64,000 bases of DNA from Psettodes erumei (Eukaryota > Chordata > Actinopteri > Pleuronectiformes > Psettodidae): NCBI GenBank assembly GCA_016785225.1, contig JAFBJZ010000422.1:5200001-5264000 (forward strand), in the 5' to 3' direction. The notes beneath the pieces are model-generated. The model made no database searches. It was not told where the DNA came from and was given only the letters and a program-made list of their open reading frames with translations. This document shows positions 36,668 to 51,480 of this stretch, in pieces. Position 1 is the first letter of the stretch. Every line of letters begins with the position of its first letter. The position numbers and the translations under genes were made by a program.

Positions 36668-37085
36668 AAGTGGTGAAAAGTTACTAAATGCATTCACTCA
36701 GTACTCTACTCAAGCACAAGTTTTAGATACTTGTATTTCATTTTGAGGCAAACATTGTACTTTTTACTTAACTACATCTACTTAATAACTTTAGTTATAG
36801 TTACTTTGCACATTTATATTATCACAGGATTGAAATATTTAACAAATAATTATGATGTATAACCATAGATTTAAGTTCCTAGAAGTACATAAAATACTTT
36901 TTAATATTTAAGTGTTATAAAGATGATTTAGTCAATAATTACAATACTATAATACGCATTACACTGAAATGGGTAATTTTGCAAAATGACTATTTTTGCT
37001 GTCTGTACTTGAAGTGTATTTTGATGCTAATGATTCACTAATATTCAAATGTGTGACTTGTAACAGAATATTTCTACACTGTCAT
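36668..37085 (+). repeat. Second copy of the teleost repeat seen at 23296
   Basis: It begins AGTGGTGAAAAGTTACTAAATGCATTCACTC and contains TACTCAAGCACAAGTTTTAGATACTTG, TTGTACTTTTTACTTAACTAC and GTCTGTACTTGAAGTGTATTTTG. The organisation matches that of a very common teleost element (AGTACTYTACTYAAGTA-rich). It is degenerate, so the insertion is old. Confidence 0.65.
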
Positions 37086-37089
37086 AAAA

Positions 37090-40000
37090 GTGACTATCCT
37101 GTGCATTATAACAGGATGTTATATGTTGTGGGGTTATGATCATCATTATGATTATGGGATTATGAGTCACGGCAAAGGTCAAAGGCCAGTAAAAACTGGT
37201 AGCAATTATACACACGAGCTAAGAATATTATTTGTCATGTTATTTCCAAGGTTGATATTGATCCCACTACATGTAGTTTTCCATATCAACCTTTAGGTGG
37301 CAGTGTTCCTCTGTAAGCCTAATGAGGGTTGGCCCAATGGAGTTTTTCATGAATGCAACGTGGATGGGAATACATAGTCTTAGCCATAGTCATAGTCTAT
37401 CTGTGGCAGTGCCTGATGCTTTGCTAGAAGGTCAAGATGAACCATTTTGAACATTTTTGGAACTACTTTTTCAAAAACCCCACAACTCAGGTGCCTGGAT
37501 TAGTGGTATTGAAAATGGATGGATGGATGTTTCAAAATCAGGCAGTAAACCACAGAAATAACTTCAAACTGTCTAAACTAAAGGGAAATGAGATATATTT
37601 CCAGACAGCATGATGGCACAAACGTCAGTGAGATCAGATGAAAATGTCATTCTGTGGCTGTCATATCTGTCTGCTGAGTTAATTTTCAGCTGCTCTCTCT
37701 CAGTCTTCCTCAGGAATCTGCTCCTGATGTGATAACCGGCAAGAAGTCCAGGTTTCCTACTGACACTGGCAGTCTACCTTAGGAAAAGTTCAGTCAACCC
37801 GCATCTTTCTCAACATGCTGCGCTTCCAAAAACCTGCTGTTGGAATTACCTGTCATTCTCTGTTGCTTCATATTTTCCAGTCTCTCTTATCTGAAGTGTG
37901 TTTTGCCACTGGTTGGGGTTTGACAGAGTTCAGTGGAAAGTGAAGTCTAAAACAGAGGTGTCCAGCTGAGCACAGAGGAGATCAGGAGTCTTTAAATGAG
38001 AGTCCAGGGAGGAAAGATGTTGAAACTTCTGCTACTGAAGTCCATCACATTCAGAGCTGCTGCTGCTGCAGGATGAATTGCTGTCTGCGGTCAACATGAC
38101 TCAAAGCACACGTGTAGCCAGTTTTTTGGGTGGGCTGCAGTCCAACCAACACACACGGCTGGTCTGTTCGTCCCAAGAGGGGTGGTCTACGCTCTCAGCT
38201 GCCTGGCCTTCCCTCGTCCTCATATGTAGGGCTAAATGCCCACCTTGGCAGCTGTGTGTCCTGCTGTCTAAAGCCTGAGAATATCCAGCTCAAGCAGAAG
38301 TAATGTCAGAAGAGGCAAACTGTACTCATGTAGGGTACCATGTGTTGAAAACTGCTAGATTATGGAACAAAAAGTAGCTTGTGCCAAGCAATAATTAATT
38401 CCACACTGTGAATGGGCCACTGGTAGCACGTGTGCAGGGACATTGACATGCACACACTTCACTGATGCTACCCAATAAATTTTAGAGGACCATACCATTT
38501 TGTAACCCCTTTATTCTCAATCACATGCACATGACATCAGAACTATCCAGAGTTGTAAAGATTAGAAATTTAATCACTTAGATGATGGGCAGAAGATGCG
38601 ATTTTGATAATCACTTTATTGTTAAAAAAACAACCTCACTAGTACCAGCTTTTCAAATGGAGAATGCCTGCTGGTTTTTCTATTTGTCTGTGACTGAATT
38701 GCTTTTCTTGACAAAGCAAAGCATTTGAAAACATTTGCACAGAAAACAATAAAGTAATTGAGAAAAAAAATCCCAAAAGAACAATGCACGTTATGCTGCA
38801 GTGTTTGGAAACATATTCTGTCTGCCATTGATTGGTTCCAGTTCAGCTGAAGCTTGACAATATACCACTGACAAAATTAGATAAATAGTATAACTTGTTA
38901 TCAGTCTTCTCATGTGTCTTTGCAAGAAAGTGAATAAGCAAATTTCCGAGAAAGTCAAACAGTTACTTTAATGCAGACCTGATGCTCACTGTGGTCGACT
39001 ACAAAACCCAAGTAAGTATCAAGAGTCTACTCATTGTTCATATAGTGCGGAGATGAGTGGAAACCAGCTAATGGATCGAACAGCAGAAAAATATGCCATT
39101 AACATTGCTCAGGACTAACATGAACATGTAGTGAAGGAGCTGTGGTTTCGGCTCCATGTTTAAACACATTCAGAGGCTGCAGTAGATTGATTGTTGAAAT
39201 AACCAAATACCTATCTCAACAGGGGTTGTAATATATGTGTTATTCTCTGTTATGGTATTTAGCTCTCTAAATCCCCCTTTTCCCTTCACTGTTTCTGAAC
39301 ATTTTCTTATCTGCCAGTTCCTCCTATATTAAAACCAGCTGTGAACACACACATAACAGGAATCTAAAGCCAAAAGCTCAACAAAAGCAATGGAGAGGAA
39401 CATTTGGGTTTTAAGTGAGACTATGTCCAATAATGGCTCCACTTATATATCGTGTTCATTTCTTTGAGTCCGTTGGTCCACAGCAGAGGTCCTCTGATGG
39501 CACTGAAATGAAAGAGTTCAGTAGGCCAGTGTGAAAACATACACACTCATGCAGGGGTTGAATTAACCCAGCAGGGTGTTAGCAAATGAGCAGCTTTCAT
39601 GCTGACTCCAGAAGCTGCTGCTGTCTCTCCTCATCTCCAGACCTCCTTTCCTCCCCTAATTTGGAAAATGACACTTGTTTATAGGCTGTTTGTTTCCTGA
39701 GGAAGGGATCATAAGCAGGAGGATGTGGATTCTTGATCAAGTGTCTGTGTCTTTGTATGCAGAGGAGGAGGAGCCACAGTGTTTTCAAAGCCAAACTGTA
39801 AGGAGAGCACGTGCATCTCAAGGCAGGGTTGGTTTTAACCTCTTTTTATTTGACTGTTTATTTTACCAAATGGTCCCCTGTTCCCCTGTAAGTGCCACTG
39901 TGGTAGAGCCACGGCTTTGAAACAACCTCTGTGCACAGAGATGGAGAAATGGAAACTGTCAGGGTTGATACACAAGATCACATATTTTACACATATTGCT

Positions 40001-43000
40001 GTGGCACAGGTGATGGAAAACTGAGGGCTTTTGCATCACCCTTTAATGCTGTCAGCGTCCTCTTGCCTTCTGTGAACAATAAAGGAACAGACCTTGGGGC
40101 CTTTGCATGTTTGTATTATGGTTAGAAAGAATGAAGAATTTCTATCAACTCCCCACCCCAGTTATACAATCTTCTAGCTTCTATCTGTATTCTGGTAGGT
40201 AGTGACTTTGAAAAGGCCTCTTTGTTTAGGCCCTCAGAATGGTGACCTCTGACCTCTGTTTTTCCTCACCCTCATCTAGAATATTGTCCTTTGCATTCCT
40301 GCTCACATTTGACTTTTTTGTCCATGTATTTATAATGTTTCCTCTTTTTTCTGATTCATATTTAGTTTTTCTTTTTCATCCTCATTTTTCACAGTAATCC
40401 TTACTAAACTAATTTCCTTACTTAAAGCTAAAGTAACATATTCTGACGATACCTCATCTCATTTCATTGCAGCATCAGCACTGAGGAGGGAAACATACTA
40501 AAGTGATTACACTCAGAACTGAGGCCAGAAACGTGTTGAATGCAGTCCAGAGGAATTCAGACTCACTCATTACACACTCCCTCCCACTGATTACAGACCT
40601 ATGTTGTTTGTGTACCTGTGATGACATAACAACTTGGATCTGCTTTCTGCCTATTATGGTGATTATTGCATTACAATGAGCATTTTCCTGCTGCTCAAAA
40701 AATGCTTGAGGCCTCAGTTTATATTAATGTTGAGGAGCGATCCTCCACAATCATTTTATTTTTATCTATTTATTTATTGCAGCCATCAAAATTGATTGGT
40801 AACTGAATCCATTTGCTTCAACAAATGATCAGTCCTCTTCTTTTCATCCTTGTTTACATTCTGGATGAAGAAGGTTGTGATTTATGTTCAGGTGTCTCAC
40901 AATTTCTTCATCTTCACATGCCAACACCTGCCCTGATTGTGCTCCAGACATTGTTAAAGTGAATACATTTCCGGATCTAGTTGTGGAATTATTCCATGTG
41001 CTCACATTGTGTGTGATTATTGCTCAGTGACACCAGATGCTGACCCAGGGCTATGTACTGTACTGTATGTTTGAGAAAGAATGTGGACAGGTTTCCTCGC
41101 TTCAGGTTCATTTGACTCAAATTTACATGCACATTACAGCTATTTCTGCCAGTTAATAACTCTGTGGCAACATCCAGCCTCTTTCCAAACAACTGACATT
41201 TGTTTTTAAAGTGTTAGAAGGTGTTTAAATCCATTCTCTCTTCACACTGCGAGCCCTCAAGTGTTTGGAGTGGTTTCTACGGAACCTGCAAATACTGCTT
41301 CTCTTCACATATTTATAGGTGCCCTTTATTGGACTTGATGCTGCGCGTATGTTGTTCATTAAGAATCAAAATGCTTTACAGTTCATTGCTCTTTTTACAC
41401 TGCCCGTTGGAGCTGGAGCTGTAATTCCAGTTAGTGAGGGATCAGATGGAGGTCACCACTGGCCTGTGGGGGTTGCAGCACACCACCAAGTTCACCGAGC
41501 CTCTCTGGACTACATTACAGCTTTTATCCTCACTAATGGGATCTCTTGGTGGGGAATCCCAAGGGTGATGGGGATTAAGATACCTGGCCTCACTCCCACG
41601 CGCCGTTTACCATGTGGGGCACAGAAAATATGTTGCACATGCCCGGACTGCTGCAGCGACCTTTACATCTCTAGATACACAAAGAGAAATCACTGTGTGG
41701 ACGCTGATTAATTTGTGCTCACACCCAGATTATCAGTAATCTGCCTTATATTCACTCTCCCCTTGCACCAATTCTACCTCTCTGTGTGCTGACCCAATTG
41801 AATCTGACACCATTTTTAACTCAGTGAGAGAGTATCAGATGAAGGAGAGCTGGGAGCCGCTCAGGCCGGAGAGACAACACTGAATGTTAACTTTCTGCCC
41901 TGCTTGACTTGAGTGACATTGTTGGATATGTTTTGGAGTTTCCCAGCGTTACCATCCAGTGGAATAAAGAGAACAGAGTGGGAAAAGCTTAACTTGGAGC
42001 ATGAATAAAGAGTTTAGAGAGGAGTAGGTTCCACGTCTGCTTGTGCAGATCTTTAAAAGAAAAGAGAGGAGAGTGAGACTGGCCTGGGAAAATCAAGACA
42101 TTATCTCAGAAAAGAAAGTGTAGGGTCTTAAATTTGGTCCTCAAAGCTTGTCTCTGCACTCTCTTTTAAACCGTTGTCATGCTTGGTCACCACAGTGCTA
42201 AAGCGAGTGTCATTGTGAGTCAGGACTTAACACTCCATCTGTCTGTCACATGGCGTCTGGGCGACTCTGTAAAAGACACAACACCGCACAGTAACCAGAG
42301 GTGGACCAGAGGTAGTTAGAAGTGACTGCTATTTGATTTTCTTATTTGGTGTTGAAAAAGTAGTGCTGTTGTCTGCAAGTTCTGCTGTGTTGAACAGACC
42401 CTCAGACTTGCACCACCCTGCAGCAGCGGCTCTAGTGCTGAGAGCAGCAACAAGGAGAGGTCAGGTGGAGTCCATTGTTACAGAGTTTTCAGGTCTCTGA
42501 TTTATGGGCAGCAGGTTCACACTGTTTGTGGTGCATAAACCCACTCGCTTTTCCATATTTTTGTTTTGTATTCAGGAAGAGACAGATATGATTTAGATGG
42601 GAAACAGCCTGCAGACGGTGTCCTGCACACTCTTCCCTATATTTGTTTCTATAATACCTATTTCTATAATACTGAATCTGAGGACACTGCAGCGTTTTAG
42701 TAGACAACTAAGTATCTTTAGATTTTTTTGATAGATAATTTTTTTAATTAAAAATAGTGAATTGTTCTGATTCCCTTAGGTCATCTTTTGTCCTAGAAAT
42801 AATAAATAATAGGCAGGTGTCAAATGTAAAAACTGGGTGCTGGAGAAGGACACACATTCTTGGTTACATTTTTATGCATTTTTATATTCTGCAGTTTTTA
42901 TTTTGTGAAAATTGAGGAAGTATAAATATTAGGGGACCTTATAACAGCTGGTTAAGCCCTCTGTGGTTTTCCTATGTCCTCTGGGTGCTTGTTGTGGGTG

Positions 43001-45876
43001 ACACAAGGGCATCTGGGACTTGGCAGCTGAGTAGAGTTTCTTTAGTTCTGCGGTGGAGTTGGTGAACCGATGCTCTCTAAGCTGACAGTCATTCAACACC
43101 CTGCCAAGTCACAGACTCATAATTCAACAACACCCTCTGGCTTACATGGCCGTTGCACGAGAAGAGAAAGTGACAGCAATGTAAAATGGCCTTTACATGA
43201 TGGCAAACATAAAACAGAAACTATATATTGATTAAATTAAAGCTCCCCCTGGGGAGTTTTTGTTGTTGTTGTTTTAACATGCAACACTGAAACCCTGAAG
43301 GAGAAACTTTAACACCAGTCTGAAAAGCAGTTTTTGAGCTTTGGAACACTAAAAGTCCTTTATTTTTGTAAATGCACCCAACATCAGAATCAGATCAGCT
43401 GAAGATCAATAATTAATTATATTGAGTTATCAGCCAGCTGTAGCTTTGCTACCTGTTATGATATGTGACAGCATCACCAACTGTCCTCTGCATTTGGCAG
43501 GAATGTGTATCACATAAGGCCCACAATTATAACGTAAATGTGCATCATTGTGCATGTGGTGGTAAACAGTAATGGGATCCTAAATACTGTTCAAAACTCT
43601 AAAGGGTTTCAAAAACTCTACTGTTTTTTATTGGGGGTAAATACAAGAAAATACATGATGTAATACAGTATAATACTGCAGATGAAAATGCATCGATAGA
43701 AAGATAAACAACTGAAGTCCAAAAGCTCATTGGGAGCAGGTCTTGGCTGAGTTGTAATGTGGATCTAGATGGGAGTTGAACGTGAGGACACAGCTGCAGC
43801 CCAGCCTTGTCTGTATGGAGATCAGGCTTTGGCCACCTCTGCTGCCTCATGTACCTCTTTCTCTCTTTTAGTGTGTGATATCACTTGTCCCACTGCCTGG
43901 TCTGCGCTGCCAGACATTTGTGCGACCTTTCATGCTTCAGGGAAAAACAGGAACAACTGGTGCAAGATGACTGGATCAGTGTGTGTTCAAATGATTACCA
44001 CGGGTTGTAATTTTTATCAGGATTATGCAATGGTTATTCTCCTAACAAGTTAATGAGTGAGATAAGATAGGACAGTGAAAGCAGAAGTGAATGAAAAAAG
44101 TATATCCCTTCTTCCTTTTTGTTTTCTTTGTCTCCTTTTTCCATCTTTTCTTTCTGATTCAAATCCTTAGTGAGGAAAGAAAAATGGGACAGACTGAGCG
44201 ACTGATGATGTTTATTTACTGATTTTACTGGTTTTGCTGGTACAGAATGTCCCTCTCTAAGTGTCTTCCAGTTGCTTCCTTGGTGCCAGACGAGTTTTGT
44301 CTTCCAGTTTTCCTTGGCTTTGCTTGGATTCCCAAATTTATTATTAACAGACATTTGTTTGAAAAGCTTTTGTGATCATCCCAGATTCACAGGTGCTCAT
44401 GTCCTCAGGGATTTTTGTTTAACCTTTAGATAAGTTTAAAATTGAACAGTTCTCCCTGGAATGATTTGTCACGGCACTGATGTCTTTCGGAGCTGTTAAT
44501 CTCTATGCAGTCTCCTGTCTGTTGAATTTATAGACCCCAATCAGCCATGAATTAAATGCTGGTCAAAAACAATAAGCTCCAGCGGAGCACAGAGCCGAGA
44601 TGTGCCATGCTGGAATCCAATTATGAGCGTCATTGCTTCATCAATCTGTCCACAACTGAAAAGAAAACCAGTCATGGGGACAAAACCCTGAACGGGAGCT
44701 TGTGGCTGATCTACATAGAGAGCATTATTCTCAGGAAAATGAGCTCTACTGACACTGGGAGTGGGGGCTCACTTTGTTTCTGTGTGATATGCGATGTTTA
44801 AAGGATTAAACCGTGGGTGTGGAGTTGCCCCGAGCAGTTGGACAGCTCTGAGGCACAGTCTGTGGCTCCTCTGTTCAAAGTGCATAGGGACAACAAATGG
44901 ACAGCCTTGTTATTCCCAGGCGGACAGGAAAAGGCTCCAGTAAAAAGTGCATGGCCAAACCTCAGCGAATTCCTGATGAAGGAAAGAATGCAGCAAGGGA
45001 AGCCATGTTCCTGTCCTTCTTAGAGACTTTTTTCATAACCACGAAAACCTCCCAGTACAATCCTTTGGCTCACTCAGCCTCTCATTCAACTTGCAGAGCT
45101 CCGGCAGTGTCAGAATTATTTTAAAAAATGACTGTAGTAGATTTCTTGGGGAATGAGGTGAGCAGTGAAAAGATGCTTTAACTTCAATTTGGGAAAGCAG
45201 TAACAACTCAGTGTATGCAGTGATCATTTTGCCCTTATTAGGAACTTGAAGTGACAGGGTATGTCTGAATGAAAAAGATGGCCTTGTTTCTCTTTATTCA
45301 TGGACAAGTTGTTTAGTACATTGCCTAGGAAGTGTCTGTTTAATGAGCCTGACAGTGATTATGGACAGTGCTGTTGTTTTTTGCTAGGGAGCAGTGTCAC
45401 CAAATTAATACTGCATGTAACTGTTAGGATTAGCAGCTGCAGATGAGAATAGGATGACGAGCTCTGGCAGCCCGCAGCCTCGCAGTTCTGTTTGTCAGAG
45501 CTGCATCTGGATTGACTTCTGACAACTTTTGACAACATGACATTTCTTTGACTCATTTAAAACTGTATGACTAGGACTTATGCTGAACATTTATTTCTCT
45601 GTGTATAACTAAATAAAAATTATACCTCTACTTACAAAAGATATGCTTCTTTTTCACTTGTTTACAAAGCAAATTTTTTCATGAGTGCTATGGATACCTC
45701 ACTGAAGACTTTCCATTTGATTTATTGAAACACCACTCTGACAGTAGCTAATCTTCACTAGCATCTTAAGGACTTTAGATCCAAACTTAGTAAGGGGTTT
45801 ATGAATAGCTGGTGAAACCAAATTCTGGCTTCTACTTACAAGCATGACTGGCTTTATTCCTTTATTCCCCACACAC

Positions 45877-45913
<37 letters not shown>

Positions 45914-48900
45914 ATTAACAGACTGCACTGTGGCCACTATCAAGGGTTCTTTGGTTACCTGGCAACTGTGTTGTTCCTGTGGGCAGGCCTTTGTCATTTC
46001 TCAGGAGCAAAGAACTGTGATGATAACATTTTGGAACATTCCAGATCATTCATACAGGCCTCGACCTTGAATTAGTTGTTTACCTGAAAATGTCTGTTTA
46101 ATTATCTTATTTGGAAGCGAAATCTATGCAAAAAATAAATAAGTGAAAGTTAATTTGGAGGCGGGTTAGTAAAATGTTATGACAAAAAATAAAATGTAAA
46201 ATAAAATGGAGTTTCGAAAGTGGAAGCAAAGGTCAAACAAAATTTTCATTCCAGATAGGCCGGGTGCTGGCAGAGAATCATACTCACACACTTAACAGGT
46301 CAAACAAGGATATGCAGGTGGCTGCGGTTAGGATCTTTTTATTTGCAAACTCATCAATGAAACTCCACTTTCTTGGTGTACGAATCAGAGGCTGACACAG
46401 ACGAGGGTCAGCGGGAATGTTCGCTCTGAGGCTGCAAATATTTGGGTCTGTTTACCACGTCCTTTATAGCAGATTTGTTCCTGTGCTCAAATGACCGGAA
46501 TGCTCTTTGTCTCCGTCCCCTCCATGGAAACTGCATAAGGAAGGTTGATCCATCACATGTGGTTGGATAGTTTATGGTCGCCTGTGCTTGTGTTTCTATC
46601 ATAGCCTCTTTTGATGATTTCTCGATATTCAAACCATATTGCTGTGAATGGAGCTTTTACAGTGAACAGACGAGTCATTCGACTGGAGGTCACGTGTTTG
46701 CATTTTCCAGAACGTATAACATCTGTGTGGCAGTCTTGTCCTCCAGACATTCACTCTTCAGTTGTCACTGTTGATCATCGATGGAGAGGCAATGCTGCAT
46801 TATCTGCGGTTGCACCACACAACTCACATCTTACAAGATTTCTAACATTCCCCAAGTAATTTCTTTTCTCTGGTATCACTTAACCAGCCATTACCCAATT
46901 ATTAAATCCACACTTTGGTGCTTGTTGTCATTCTTGAGTTTCTATCAAGTATTTTAGCATAGATGTTTTTATTGTACAGGGAGGTTATGTGGAAAGTATT
47001 TTTTCATGAGCTGAGAGCTGACAACATAACATTTATTTGCTTTTGTTAATTTTCTTGTTGGACAGCATTATTTTAAGGGTGGAGCTTTGTACAAGGTCAC
47101 AAAAAATTAAACAAGAATATTAAGAAATGTTAAAAATAAAAGGAAACACAATTATTAGAGTCAAAGTTTATTGGGTGTGATTTAATTTGCCCTTTGGCAC
47201 CATAATTCCTGCTGTAGCCATAAATTACTTGATTAAGCAAACATATGCCCTTCTCATTTCCATATATTCAGGCCAAAGAGATGTTTTAAGGTTGTTTTAG
47301 GAGCAGCAGAATGCCCTTGGGAAGGCTTCTAATCTCAGCAGTAGACTCCTTCTGACACTTCACTCTGCCCAGACTGGTAAAGATATGAGCTTCTCCACTC
47401 TCCACTCTCGACCTCTTTCCTGATGCATTTCATCACAGTCAGTTTGCATTCCTTAGTTCTGTTTTTACTAACTGTTCTTTCCTTTTTTTCTTTTCCTCTT
47501 AACAGTTCATGCAGACAAACTGAAATGACATCATGCAGAGGGGAAGCCAGGCTGAAGACTTACCCACAAGGCCCTGCAGGAGAACCAGGGACCAACGGCA
47601 GGAGGGGTGTCTGCTCAACAGGAGGATGAGATATTTATCAGAGAGGGAAAATCTAACCTCTGAAAGGTGATTTCTGGCACAGATGAAGTTCTTTTTCAAA
47701 TGCTGCAACAACACATGGGCTGAAATGTGGAAAATATCTGCTCTATTTTGACCTGACAGATGGGATGGGAGGGTTTTGATGAAAAGGGACAGAGTGAAGA
47801 CGCAATAAATATATCCAGATAGAAAAAAGGGGACATAAAGCACTGAGGCACAAACTGGAGAGATGAAAGAGGACATTCTTTGGATTCACAGTCCTGCTCT
47901 TGAAAGAAATTCACTCTTAAAAGGCTTCTTTTTCTGTGGTTCACAAATGACAAGGAGGTCTGACTGACACTGGGCTAAGAGATACAGGATTGGTTGGATT
48001 GGTACAGGAACGGTTCATTCTACTGTTTTGAAGCTCAGATGGCTTGTTTGAATCTGAAGCCAATTATCAGATTAAAGAGTCCAGAGAAAACCCTGTGATC
48101 CTGTTAATAAAGCCCTGTTTGCCAAGAGAAACTGTTATGGGCCCACATCTTGTCAGCTGAACAGTAACACAAGACTTGATCCCCTGGCCCACCATGATGG
48201 TATGGGACCTCATCTTTGTTCACCACCTAAATGTAAAAATGAACTTTATTTGACTCATTTTCATTTTCACATGCAGAAACGTACAGTCTATAAGGGATTA
48301 ACTCTATTTGTACAATATGGAGCTATTACAGGCTTTGACTTGTGCTTAGTGCCACAGCACCATCGCCATGGAAATTTAAGGTATGCCTGCTCACACATAC
48401 CCAATGTGAACTCACTCATCTGGAATCCTCTACACTGCTTTCCTCCAGGTTGGGCAGCCCAGACAGCTAGCAGTAATGAGATATATTAGGGACTCCTGCA
48501 CAAATACTGAACAATTATGAGGAAAGTCAAACACAAGTGGCACTGGTAGCCACTGACTCAATAGCTTTCATTTTTCAGTTTCCCTCATTTGTTTTCTTCT
48601 CTCTCCCTTCATAGAGTGACAGATTAATGTTTGAGATCCCAAAAAAGTGGTCAGATCTCAATGAACAGGACGGCTGTTTCTCCATAAGGGAGAAAAACAG
48701 GGTATGCGTGGCGCTTTTTTGTTTTCTTTAATGAATCATCTTGGAAAGTGTGAGAGTATGAGTATGGGTCAGAGAAAGTGCCTGAGAGTGTTGAGGATTT
48801 GGGGGTTGGGGGCTGAGCAGGAAGGTTACTGATCCTCAGGACCTGTGTGTTAAAGAGACAGACATGAAGTTGAGTAAAATACTGTTCACTTGTCACTTTC

Positions 48901-49540
48901 AGTAGTTTTTAAATTCATAACTGTTAAAATTTTGTATTTTGTATATTTTCTAAAGTGCTGTTAAATAGGTGACTTAAGCAGAATGCCCTCTAAATATCCA
49001 CATCTTGCATGTTCAGCAACCAGAAGGCTTGCTTTGTTAACCAGATTCTAAATAGCCAAAGGATGACCAATAGAATTACAATCCTACCTGGTGTCCAACT
49101 ATAAAAGTAATATGAATTGTGGCTTGGAGCTCAGGATCTGCACCATCAAACAGAAGCAGCAGTATGTCAGTGTCATGAGGTTCATTCCAGGAATTTAATT
49201 TCATCTGGAGTTGACAAGTTCTTCCTGCATTCAACTGTAGGTCCTCCTAAATGTCAAAGTCAAGTGAATTTATAGTGTGAAGTGTTGGCAGTAAGGGACC
49301 AAATTAATCCTGTGATGGAAAAGAAAACTGTCTGTCGCTCTAATTGTTGATTTAACCTTTTGCAGCAGAAATGGCATGCTGTGAGCTTGTTTATAGACTG
49401 GATCCTGAAAAACTAAAATGAATCTGTAAAAGACAACAAATGATTTTGTAAATAAAAGATATACTACCAGCAACTGTTTTTTTTTAATGATTTTACATAC
49501 TGCATAGGTATGGGCTGTTTTTTTTTTCATTTTGAACATG
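37090..49540. other. Gene-poor intergenic stretch
   Basis: About 12.5 kb without any gene I can support. Open frames are short (130 codons or fewer), lie in scattered frames and show no recognisable motif. An (AG)n microsatellite lies at 45880-45911. The block around 41.22-41.71 kb is less AT-rich and carries the longest frame (130 codons). It might be a conserved non-coding element or chance. No tRNA-like, snRNA-like or convincing hairpin gene was recognised by eye. Confidence 0.5.
45880..45911. repeat. (AG)n microsatellite
   Basis: About 16 AG units. Confidence 0.95.
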
Positions 49541-49549
49541 TTTTATCCT

Positions 49550-51480
49550 ATTAAGTGTTTACTATTCTTTGTGGGACATACTTTTTTTTTTACATTTTTC
49601 GCATGTTCACTTCATTTTATAGTAGGGCGTTCTTTTGTGGTTCTATGACATACTATACACAACCCTTTTTTTGCATTTTTAACACATTTACTCCTATTGA
49701 GTCTTTCCAAAACACTATTCTTTTATGCTTTTTAGACAAAAATATTTTGACATTTTTCACAATTTTACCTCATACTATACTATGGCATTTTTTTTTTGCA
49801 TTTTTATGGCATACTAAACTTTGACCTTTTTTGTATTTTTAACACATTTAGTCCTATGGAGTGTTTTGAATACATTACTCTTATTTTTTGGCATTTTTAT
49901 GACATGTGATGATGTTGTATTTTTATCATTTGTATGACAATAAAATCCTTGAATCTCTGAGTTTTTCTGCTTTGTTACGACATCCTGTACTAAAACTTTT
50001 TGATTTACTTTACTATGACATTTTCATTAAATGTTTTTTTGCCTTTTCTTGAAAGATTTTGCCTTACGCGCATTACATTTCTATTTTGCATTTTTAAGAA
50101 ACATTTTTTAATGTTTTGTTGCATTTTACATAAAATCAATATTTTGTCAATTTTGCCATTTTATGATTGTATTGTATAGTAAGGCGTTTCTTCATGTTTT
50201 TGACATACCATTGTATAATCATTTTTGCATATTTAACACCTCTTATGCAATGGACTGCTTATGAAACAGTATGTTTTGATATTTTTCTTGCATGTTTAGG
50301 AAACTGATTTTTTTTTTTTTTTTTTTAACAGTTTTTGCCTTTTTATGACATAGTACAGTGTCAGTTTTGTGTGAACACATTTTATGCTATGGTGGGTTTA
50401 TGAAACACTGTTCCCTGATGTTTTGGAGCATTTTGAGCACATTTTATTTTTTTTGACATTTTTCGACATAGTATTCTATGGCCTATTTTTCGCATTTTTG
50501 ATACATGCTAAGTTATAGCCTTTTTTCACTTTTAACACATTTTATACTATGGAGGGTTTATGAAAACTGTTCCCTGATGTTTTGGAGCGTTTTGAGCACA
50601 TTTTATTTTTTGACATTTTTTGACATTTATGCATGCTAAATTATGACCTTTTTCATTTTTAACACATTTAATCCCATTTTATGCTATGGAGGGTTTATGA
50701 GCACAGGTTTGAGCACATTTTATTTGTTGACGTTTTTTGCATTCTTCGACATTGTATAATATGGTATTTTTTCATGTTCTTGTTACATGACAAGTTTCTG
50801 ATCGTTTTTGCATTTTCAACAAATCTTATGCTGTAGAGTGTTTATGAAACAGTATTTTTTGATATTTTCTTGTATTTTTAAGAAAATAAATTTTGTCATT
50901 TTATAATGCCTTTTTATGACATAAAATAGTTTTTTTGAGCAAGTTTTTTCCCCTTTTATGACAGTATACTAAGGTACATTTTTCAAGTTCATGTACCAAA
51001 CACTAATCTATTTTTGTATTTTTACACCTCATATGCTATGGAGTTTGTATAAAACACATTTTTATGTTTTGTTGCGTTTTTAAGACAGATTTTTTTTTTT
51101 TTTTTTTTTTCATATTCTTATGACCTACTAAACTATGGCCTTTTTTTTTTTTTTTTTTTTTTTTTTCACATTTTTAACATATTTAATCCTATGCAGTCTT
51201 TGTGAAACACTTTTCTTTAATGTTGTTTGGCATTTTTATGACATAATTGATGAAATATGTCCAAAAATTACATAGTGTACTATGGTGAAAAAATACAAAA
51301 AAATGTCAAGACTACAGCAAGGCATGAAAGACATGAATAATGTTTTTGAATTTCAACACATCACAAAATCATGCAAAATATCATTGTATAGTAAAGTATC
51401 AAAGCAACATGAAACGTCAAAATATCACGAGGCATAAAAAATTGTGAAAATTGTCATAGCACAGTGAGGCATTACTAGAC
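49550..51480. repeat. T-rich degenerate tandem array with an inverted A-rich tail
   Basis: From about 49550 to 51260 the plus strand repeats variations of three phrases: GCATTTTTAACACATTTTAT, GCTATGGAGGGTTTATGAAACA and TTTTTGACATTTTT...GACATA, with irregular spacing of roughly 60-110 bases and long T runs (up to about 20). From about 51260 to 51480 the composition flips to A-rich with reverse-complement phrases (ACTATGGTGAAAAAATACAAAAAAATGTCA, AGGCATAAAAAATTGTGAAAATTGTCATAG). This is a decayed minisatellite with strong strand asymmetry and an inversion at its right end. No coding capacity is seen. Confidence 0.75.

Noticed and set aside
41319..41711. 130-codon plus-strand frame in the gene-poor region
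   Set aside because: No recognisable domain, no flanking exon, no promoter signal. Compositional chance or a conserved non-coding element is as likely.
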